A stretch of 63,753 bases of DNA from Halomonas sp. PR-M31. GTDB taxonomy: Bacteria; Pseudomonadota; Gammaproteobacteria; Pseudomonadales; Halomonadaceae. Shown piece after piece: positions 55,851 through 63,753 of the stretch; position 1 is the stretch's first letter; each line of letters opens with the position of its first letter. A model generated the notes under the pieces. That model made no database searches. It was not told where the DNA came from and saw nothing but the letters and a program-made list of their open reading frames with translations. The position numbers were made by a program, and so were the translations under genes. The stretch spans positions 1-63,753 of the forward strand of contig NZ_JIBT01000026.1 in the NCBI RefSeq assembly GCF_001039575.1. The letters run 5' to 3'.

Positions 55851-58559
55851 ATGTCTTTGAAGTATCGTCTATTGACCCTGGTACTGGGGGTTCCACTGTT
55901 GCTGCTGTTGATCCAAAGCAGCTATCTTTTCCTGCAAAATCAGCAGCAGCGCCACGAAACGCTGCGCAATCATCTCAACGAGAGCGTCGAGCTGCTGTCG
56001 CCCTCCTTGACGCAAGTGCTTAAAAGAGACGAACCCGCACGACTTCAGCCACTACTGCAGCGTTTGATGGATCTACAGGGTGTAAGTGCCGTCGTGCTGC
56101 ATGCCAATGATGGCAGCGTGGTGACCCGCCTGGGAACGACTCAAACCTCCCTTGCCTTGCCTACGGGCAGACGCTTGCAGATCATCGAGGAAGACGGGCA
56201 GTGGCGATTGTTCAAGCCCTTGCCGACCTACTCACTACCCTGGGCCAATCGCGATGAGACCGGCCAGTATTACTGGCTGGAGGTGGTGGTCGGCAACAGT
56301 GATATCGCATTGGTGGATTATCGCCAGCTTGCGCATTACGCCCTCGCCTGGCTGATCGCGGCAACGCTTCTACTGCTGACCGCCTATGGAACGCTTCGCC
56401 GAGTACTGCCTACCCTGCGCGCTCAGCGCCAAACGCTGCAGCGCCTCGACGGGGGCAAATATGACTATCGCGCACGGGAAACCGGCCCTCGCGAGCTGGC
56501 GTTGCTTTCTCGCGCCATCAACCAGCTGGGCGATCATCTCTTGCGCACCAAGGAAGCGCAGCGCCTGCAGCTCGAGCAGACCACCAGTGAACTGCAGGAA
56601 TCAATGGAAACCATCGAGGTTCAGAACATCGAACTCGACATGGCCAGACGCCGCGCGCAGCAGGCCAACCGGATCAAGTCGGAGTTCCTGGCCAACATGA
56701 GCCATGAGATTCGTACACCCTTGAACGGCATCATTGGCTTTTGCCGTTTGCTGGGGCGCGGACGCCTTGATAGCCGCGAGCGCGAGTGGCTGGAGCATAT
56801 CGAGACCGCGTCGAACAACCTGCTGACACTGATCAACGGCATTTTGGATTTTTCCAAGATGGAGGCCGGCAAGCTCGAGCTAGACTCCGTCGCCTTCGAC
56901 ATGGTGACGCTGGTCGATGAAGTCCTGACGCTGCAGGCCCCGGCCGCCCAGGAAAAGGATCTACAGCTGCTGGGCCTGGTATTTGACGATGTGCCAAGCG
57001 AGCTGCTCGGCGACCCACAGCGCATCAAGCAGGTACTGATCAACCTGGTCAGCAATGCCATCAAGTTTACCCAACGGGGTGACGTCATCGTTCGCGTGCT
57101 GGTGGATGAAAGCGAGGGTAACGACGTTCGATTACGCGTTCGGGTCAGCGATACCGGCATTGGTCTTCCAGCCTCCATTCGCGAACAGCTGTTTCAGCCG
57201 TTCAGCCAAGGCTCGATCAGTCGTTCGCGACAGTATGGGGGGTCAGGCCTTGGTCTGATGATCTGCAAACAGCTGGTCGAACAGATGGGCGGCGAGATCA
57301 CTGCAACCAATCAGCCTGAGGGAGGCAGCGAATTCAGCTTCACACTGTTCCTGCGCAGTCTGGTCACCGTTGCCGAGCGCCCTCCCGAACTGATGCTTCC
57401 CTCGCCTTTGATCGGGTTATGGGAACCTCACAAGATCACACAACAGGTGCTGAGCCACCAGCTGGAGCGCTGGGGCGCCCGGGTAGAGCTCCTGCATCAG
57501 AATTCTCTTGTCGAGGATTCCCTGGATCTATTGATCGTTGGTATCTCCCAGAGCGATCTACAGCCGAGACGCTTACAGGTTTGGCAACAACGCCTGGCCA
57601 CCGCAAGTTGCCCGGCACTGGTGCTCATCAATAGTGATCCCTATGACCTGGCGGACATGACCCTTCCTCACGGAGGCGAAATCCTGTGCAAACCAATCCC
57701 GCGAGCGCGGCTATGCGAAGTAACCGAGCGTCTGTTGTTATCCGATGGCCACCCCCCCATGGCAACGCGGAAAAAGGATGCTCTTGAACACGGAAATGGA
57801 CCTTCGCGAGCGTTGATCGTGGACGACATTGCCTCTAACCGTATTCTCGTCAGGGAACTGCTGCATCAGGCCGGCATCGCGACTTTGCTCGCTGAAAACG
57901 GTCATGAGGCCTTGGCACTTGCCCATGAGCAAGAGGTCGATCTGGTCCTCATGGACATTCGCATGCCGGGCATGAACGGTGTCGAGGTCATGCAGGCACT
58001 GCGCAAGACTGGCGGTCGCTGGGCTACTTGTCCTTACGTGGCTTTGACCGCCCATGCGGAAAGAGACGAAACCCGTTGGCTGTTCGATGCGGGCATGCAG
58101 GAAGTACTGACCAAGCCTCTCGATGAGCAGGCATTGGCACGCATACTGACGCTCTATCTAGGCGTGGTGGCACCATTTGACGAAATAGCAAAGGCGACTG
58201 CCGACGAGGAACAGGCTCCATTGGCGGTGGTGGACCTGCAGCTGGGTCAACGTCTGGCAGGGGGGCGGGCCGATCTGGCCCGGGAAACCTTGGAAATGCT
58301 GCTCGATAGCTTGGCCCAAAGCGAGACGGAGCTGCGTGCAAGCTTTGCCGCGGACGATGAGAACGCTTTTCTCGATGCAGTCCATCGACTCAATGGGGCG
58401 TGCCGCTATTGCGGCGTTCCAGAACTCGCGCTGCTGAGCGAAACCTTGGAAACACGCATAAGAACCCAGGGCCTTTCAGCAGCAGGCAGCATGCTGGAGG
58501 ATGTGTTTGTCGCCATGCAGCGGCTGAAGGAGTGGCAGGCGCTGCAGGCGAGAGCGTGA
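55851..58559 (+). CDS. barA: Hybrid sensor histidine kinase BarA/GacS
   Basis: A 902-residue tripartite kinase of the Gac/Rsm pathway, which activates small RNAs that sequester RsmA/CsrA. ATG 55851 begins MSLKYRLLTLVLGVPLLLLL, a membrane helix; a second helix lies near 160-180 (LAWLIAATLLLLTAYGTL), bracketing a periplasmic sensor. HAMP linker, then the kinase core NMSHEIRTPLNGIIGF (phospho-His near 284), N-box LINLVSNAIKFTQ, and GSGLGLMICKQL. Receiver domain with ALIVDDIASNRILVRELL and phospho-Asp in VLMDIRMPGMNG. C-terminal Hpt domain with HRLNGACRYCGV. All relay residues are present. Divergent from cysM, as gacS is in relatives. Confidence 0.93.
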   Translation: MSLKYRLLTLVLGVPLLLLLIQSSYLFLQNQQQRHETLRNHLNESVELLSPSLTQVLKRDEPARLQPLLQRLMDLQGVSAVVLHANDGSVVTRLGTTQTSLALPTGRRLQIIEEDGQWRLFKPLPTYSLPWANRDETGQYYWLEVVVGNSDIALVDYRQLAHYALAWLIAATLLLLTAYGTLRRVLPTLRAQRQTLQRLDGGKYDYRARETGPRELALLSRAINQLGDHLLRTKEAQRLQLEQTTSELQESMETIEVQNIELDMARRRAQQANRIKSEFLANMSHEIRTPLNGIIGFCRLLGRGRLDSREREWLEHIETASNNLLTLINGILDFSKMEAGKLELDSVAFDMVTLVDEVLTLQAPAAQEKDLQLLGLVFDDVPSELLGDPQRIKQVLINLVSNAIKFTQRGDVIVRVLVDESEGNDVRLRVRVSDTGIGLPASIREQLFQPFSQGSISRSRQYGGSGLGLMICKQLVEQMGGEITATNQPEGGSEFSFTLFLRSLVTVAERPPELMLPSPLIGLWEPHKITQQVLSHQLERWGARVELLHQNSLVEDSLDLLIVGISQSDLQPRRLQVWQQRLATASCPALVLINSDPYDLADMTLPHGGEILCKPIPRARLCEVTERLLLSDGHPPMATRKKDALEHGNGPSRALIVDDIASNRILVRELLHQAGIATLLAENGHEALALAHEQEVDLVLMDIRMPGMNGVEVMQALRKTGGRWATCPYVALTAHAERDETRWLFDAGMQEVLTKPLDEQALARILTLYLGVVAPFDEIAKATADEEQAPLAVVDLQLGQRLAGGRADLARETLEMLLDSLAQSETELRASFAADDENAFLDAVHRLNGACRYCGVPELALLSETLETRIRTQGLSAAGSMLEDVFVAMQRLKEWQALQARA

Positions 58560-58570
58560 TTCAATGACGC

Positions 58571-59392
<822 letters not shown>

Positions 59393-59425
59393 GGGTTTTC
59401 TCCAGGTTCAGTCCAGGTTTTAGAG

Positions 59426-60124
59426 TTAACGGCGACGCGCTGCCAACTGCACCATCAATTCTCGCGAACGCAGTGGTTTGGCCCCCAGCAAAGGCGCAAG
59501 TGCCGCTCGCGTCAAGGATTTGGCCACCCGAGAGAGCCCGGGCTGTGACCATTCACCTTGGGCCAGCAGGCGCAAGGTTCGGCCATCGACGCCTTGCTGG
59601 GTATCCCCCGAGATGGCAAAACGACGCTCCCCGGCACGATAGATATAGCGCTGCTGCAGATCCAGTTCGCGATCGTCGGTATCACGAAATACCGGCTCTG
59701 CATCCAGCGCTTCCAACAACGCAATCTCCAGGCGACGCAAGGCGGGTGCCCGCTCGCCAGGAATGGGCAGCGCATCGAACAAGGCGCCGTAAAAGGCGAA
59801 CACCTCACGCACCGGCAATAGAGGCGGCAAGGTGCGGATCAACAGTTCATTGGCATACAGACCGCATAGCAGCCCTTCCCCAGCCAACAGTGCCGCCGTG
59901 CCGTTGGATTCCATCAGGCGCAAACGCTTGAGCTCCGAGTTTCCAACCCAGGTCACATGCAAGGGCGTGAAAGGCTGCAGCCGTCCTCGCGCTTTGCTGC
60001 CGCCCCGCTGAACGCCTTGGGCCACGGCACGCACCCGGCCATGCTCAAGGGTGATCAATTCGACCAGGGCGCTGGTTTCCCGATACGGGCGTTTGTGCAG
60101 TAAGTAAGCAGGTTGGGGTGTCAT
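59426..60124 (-). CDS. recO: DNA repair protein RecO
   Basis: A 232-residue recombination mediator that loads RecA on SSB-coated DNA together with RecR. The N-terminal OB-fold starts AYLLHKRPYRETSALVELIT, with GGSKARGRLQPFTPLHV. A helical middle (LRRLEIALLEALDAEP) and C-terminal HPGLSRVAKSLTRAAL-type helix follow. There is no clear Cys4 zinc finger, as in other gammaproteobacterial RecO proteins. Located between era and pdxJ as in E. coli. Confidence 0.92.
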   Translation of the reverse strand: MTPQPAYLLHKRPYRETSALVELITLEHGRVRAVAQGVQRGGSKARGRLQPFTPLHVTWVGNSELKRLRLMESNGTAALLAGEGLLCGLYANELLIRTLPPLLPVREVFAFYGALFDALPIPGERAPALRRLEIALLEALDAEPVFRDTDDRELDLQQRYIYRAGERRFAISGDTQQGVDGRTLRLLAQGEWSQPGLSRVAKSLTRAALAPLLGAKPLRSRELMVQLAARRR

Positions 60125-60166
60125 GGCAGTCGGGTCATGAACGTCATGTTGTCACAAAACGACGCA

Positions 60167-61072
60167 TCAACGCCTATCGTGATCATAGCCCAGGCTCTTG
60201 AGTGCCCGCTCATCGTCGGACCAGCCGCGTTTGACCTTGACCCACAGATTGAGCATGACCTTGGCGCCAAGGGCCTTTTCCATCTCGAGCCGCGCTTCTC
60301 GTCCGATCTTCTTGATTCGATCGCCGCTTTCACCGATCAAGATCTTCTTTTGACCGGGGCGCTCCACCAGCATCAAGGCGCTTATGTGAATGATGCGTCC
60401 TTCGTCGCGAAATTCCTCGATCTCGACGGTCATCTGGTAAGGCAGCTCGTCCCCCAACTGACGCATGACCTTCTCCCGCACCAGTTCAGCGACCAGAAAG
60501 CGCTGACTACGATCGGTGATCTGGTCCTCGGGGAAGTGATGTTCCCCCTCCGGCAGATACTTGGCAATCTCAGCTTCCAGCTCTGGCACATTGGTGCCGT
60601 GTTTGGCAGAGATGGGAAGAATGGCGGCAAACTCGCGCTTTTTCTGCAGCTGTTCGAGCCAGGGCAACAGCTCCGTCTTGTCTTCGAGCCAGTCGACCTT
60701 GTTCAGCGCTAGAACTACCGGTGCCTTGACGTGGGTGAGCTTGTCGAGCACCACGTCGTCTTCCCCTGTCCAACGCATGCGATCGACGATGAACACCACG
60801 CAGTCCACGTCGCGCAGAGCCTGGGTCGCTGCCTGGTTCATGAAGCGGTTGATGGCCTTGTTGCGATCCTTGGTCTGACGGTGTATTCCCGGGGTGTCGA
60901 CATAAACGAACTGCGTCTCCCCCTCGGTCTTGATACCCGTCACCTGATGGCGGGTGGTTTGCGGACGACGTGAGGTAATCGAGATCTTCTGGCCCAGGAT
61001 ACGATTCATCAACGTCGATTTACCGACGTTGGGCCGACCGACAATGGCTACGAAACCACAACGTTGGGTCAT
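60167..61072 (-). CDS. era: GTPase Era
   Basis: A 301-residue GTPase needed for 16S rRNA maturation and 30S assembly. ATG 61072 has AAGGAG 8 nt upstream; the frame runs further upstream into rnc without conservation. G1 [11 protein letters not shown]2 [16 protein letters not shown]3 DTPG in [10 protein letters not shown], and G4 NKVD in [10 protein letters not shown] are intact. The C-terminal KH domain includes [18 protein letters not shown]. Start overlaps the rnc stop by ATGA, the usual coupling of the rnc-era pair. Confidence 0.96.
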   Translation of the reverse strand: MTQRCGFVAIVGRPNVGKSTLMNRILGQKISITSRRPQTTRHQVTGIKTEGETQFVYVDTPGIHRQTKDRNKAINRFMNQAATQALRDVDCVVFIVDRMRWTGEDDVVLDKLTHVKAPVVLALNKVDWLEDKTELLPWLEQLQKKREFAAILPISAKHGTNVPELEAEIAKYLPEGEHHFPEDQITDRSQRFLVAELVREKVMRQLGDELPYQMTVEIEEFRDEGRIIHISALMLVERPGQKKILIGESGDRIKKIGREARLEMEKALGAKVMLNLWVKVKRGWSDDERALKSLGYDHDRR

Positions 61073-61758
61073 GCGCGGGCTCCTTTTGTCTCTATCTGCA
61101 GTAACGCCTTTCCGGCGGCTTCCTGCTCCGCATGGCGACGGCTGTTGCCAATGCCAACGGTATGATCCGCCAGCGCATCGATATGACACTCGATGGTGAA
61201 GGTTTGAGCATGGGCCTCGCCTTCCACCGAGATCACCTCATAACGTGGTAGCGCCATCTGACGCGACTGCAAGAACTCCTGCAACCGGGTCTTGGGATCT
61301 TTCTGAGTATCCTGCAGATTGATCGCTTCGAGCCGAGTGGCATACCAGGACAGCACCCGCACCTTGACCGTCTGCATGTCACTGTCAAGGTAGATGGCAC
61401 CGATCAACGCCTCGAGGGTATCCGCCAGAATCGAATCCCGGCGATAGCCGCCGCTTTTCATTTCACCTGAACCCAGGCGAAGCTGCTCGCCCACGGAAAA
61501 CTCCCGGGCCACTTCCGCCAGGGTCTTGCCCTTGACGAGTCGTGCTCGCAGTCGCGAAAGCTGACCTTCCCGAGCCTGGGGAAAGCGCTGAAACAAGGCC
61601 TCACCGATGACAAAATTGACGATGGAATCACCCAGAAATTCCAGCCGCTCGTTGTTATCACCGCCGTAGCTACGATGGGTCAAGGCCAGCTCCAATAGAC
61701 TGGCGTCGCGAAATGAATAGCCTATTCGGTGGCCAAATGCTGTGAGGGAGTTACTCAC
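61069..61758 (-). CDS. rnc: Ribonuclease III
   Basis: A 229-residue double-strand-specific endoribonuclease for rRNA and mRNA processing. GTG 61758 is the start, with AGGAG 5 nt upstream. The signature [19 protein letters not shown] (near residue 38) contains the metal ligands, and [11 protein letters not shown] holds the second catalytic pair. A C-terminal dsRNA-binding domain has [20 protein letters not shown] and [14 protein letters not shown]. In E. coli the rnc leader is its own substrate; the 52-bp gap to lepB here is too short to judge. Confidence 0.96.
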   Translation of the reverse strand: MSNSLTAFGHRIGYSFRDASLLELALTHRSYGGDNNERLEFLGDSIVNFVIGEALFQRFPQAREGQLSRLRARLVKGKTLAEVAREFSVGEQLRLGSGEMKSGGYRRDSILADTLEALIGAIYLDSDMQTVKVRVLSWYATRLEAINLQDTQKDPKTRLQEFLQSRQMALPRYEVISVEGEAHAQTFTIECHIDALADHTVGIGNSRRHAEQEAAGKALLQIETKGARA

Positions 61759-61810
61759 GAGACTCCTGGTTCATGCTGTTGTTTAAAAGAAGCAGGGGGT
61801 GTCGGCAGGT

Positions 61811-62614
61811 TCATTTGATGGCACGCACCGAGGTAAAGCTGGGCAGTCCGCCATCCCAGTGCATCCATACGGCGAAGGCCTTGCCTACGATGTTTTCTTC
61901 CGGCACGAAGCCCCAGTAGCGGCTATCGTTGGAATGATCCCGATTGTCGCCCATCATGAAGTATTGCCCGTTCGGTACGATCACTTCTCGAAGCTGCGGT
62001 CCCGGGTCCAAGGGATTATTGTAGATATCGTGATGCCCCTCGCCGAGTTGCTCATCAAAAAGTTCCTCGCCAGGTGCTTTGGTCGGGTCGGCGTCAGTCA
62101 GCTCCTTGGGCACCGGCTCACCGTTGACATAAAGCTGCTTGTTTTCGTAGCGAATGCGATCGCCAGGCAAACCGACGACACGCTTGATGAAGTTGACCGA
62201 GGTATCCTGAGGGAACCGAAAGACCATGACATCGCCACGCTCGGGCTCGCCAAGATCGACGATTTCCGTATGGGTCACGGGTAGACGCAACCCATAGGTG
62301 AATTTGTTGACCAGAATGAAATCCCCAACTTCCAAGGTCGGGCGCATGGACCCTGAGGGAATCTGAAAGGGTTCCACCAGAAAACTGCGTAACAGCAGAA
62401 CGACAAGCAGCACCGGGAAGAACGAACGGGCGTAATCTACCGGCCAGGGCTCCTTGGCAAGCTTGCGCCGAGTGTAGTCATCCAGCGCCGTGCCATCATC
62501 AGACGCTGCCTTGGCCAGCCTGGCGCGTCGCTTGGGCCGCCACCAAAGAACATCCAGCAGCCATACCAATCCAGTGACGGCGACGGCCACCACCAACAAC
62601 AGCGAAAAATCCAT
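61811..62614 (-). CDS. lepB: Signal peptidase I
   Basis: A 267-residue membrane serine protease that removes signal peptides from exported proteins. Two N-terminal membrane segments (about 3-22 and 60-80) flank a basic cytoplasmic loop RPKRRARLAKAASDD. The catalytic Ser lies in IPSGSMRPTLEVGD (near residue 93) and the Lys in NFIKRVVGLPGDRI (near 147). Box E is MGDNRDHSNDSRYWG. It lies between lepA and rnc, as in E. coli. Confidence 0.96.
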   Translation of the reverse strand: MDFSLLLVVAVAVTGLVWLLDVLWWRPKRRARLAKAASDDGTALDDYTRRKLAKEPWPVDYARSFFPVLLVVLLLRSFLVEPFQIPSGSMRPTLEVGDFILVNKFTYGLRLPVTHTEIVDLGEPERGDVMVFRFPQDTSVNFIKRVVGLPGDRIRYENKQLYVNGEPVPKELTDADPTKAPGEELFDEQLGEGHHDIYNNPLDPGPQLREVIVPNGQYFMMGDNRDHSNDSRYWGFVPEENIVGKAFAVWMHWDGGLPSFTSVRAIK

Positions 62615-62695
62615 GAGTCGTCTTGATCCTGATAGTTCTTAGAATTGATTGGGTTTTCTGCGAAGATCGGCAAACGCGGACATCGTCAGACGAAC

Positions 62696-63753
<1,058 letters not shown>

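Overview
The window is 63.7 kb of GC-rich chromosome from a gammaproteobacterium. It is most likely a member of the Halomonadaceae (Halomonas-like). This is an inference from three things: gene order (lepA-lepB-rnc-era-recO-pdxJ facing a gacS/barA kinase, with divergent cysM-rlmD-relA-mazG-ppc), a multi-subunit Mrp-type cation/proton antiporter, and codon use. No rRNA, tRNA, CRISPR array, insertion sequence or prophage was found.

Layout. 1-4.1 kb: 5' part of a DEAD-box RNA helicase (deaD-like), an 850-bp non-coding stretch, a periplasmic LysM/M23 endopeptidase and a small winged-helix regulator. 4.3-11.5 kb: a tightly overlapping Mrp-type Na+/H+ antiporter operon (E, F, G, DUF4040, B, C and three NuoM/NuoN-like subunits). 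One of these is frameshifted and has no stop before the next. 11.5-15.7 kb: an ABC exporter, an orphan MntA-type nucleotidyltransferase, a GFA-family protein, a peroxiredoxin and an EamA transporter. 15.8-20.4 kb: an accessory patch with an AT-rich asparagine-synthase-like gene, a decayed CPA2 antiporter fragment and an intact CPA2/RCK antiporter. 20.4-28 kb: macrodomain protein, CDF transporter, MsbA-like ABC exporter with an overlapping dehydrogenase, diguanylate cyclase, and a MoxR-VWA pair. 28-33 kb: a SatD-DUF3307-AmiD cluster behind a LexA-type promoter, then proS and a lytic transglycosylase. 33-47.5 kb: GGDEF-EAL protein, an anaerobically regulated micro-membrane protein, SlyD-like FKBP, RfaH, AmpG, a SEC-C/TPR protein, a membrane protein of unknown function, UbiB-like kinase, MgtE, TopB, PanE and an intergenic repeat. 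47.5-63.7 kb: conserved core genes ppc, mazG, relA, rlmD, cysM, gacS/barA, pdxJ, recO, era, rnc, lepB and lepA (5' truncated by the window edge).

How it fits together. Cation and pH homeostasis (Mrp, CPA2, CDF, MgtE), peptidoglycan turnover and recycling (M23, AmiD, lytic transglycosylase, AmpG) and global signalling (RelA, GacS, two c-di-GMP enzymes, RfaH) dominate. The strongest candidates for undescribed biology are two. The first is a SatD-DUF3307 pair with a near-consensus SOS box lying on its promoter -10 region. The second is a 38-residue single-span membrane protein preceded by a correctly spaced FNR/ANR box and followed by a strong terminator. relA and one Mrp subunit each carry a single-base deletion in a G/C run, so sequencing error must be excluded before either is called a real mutation.
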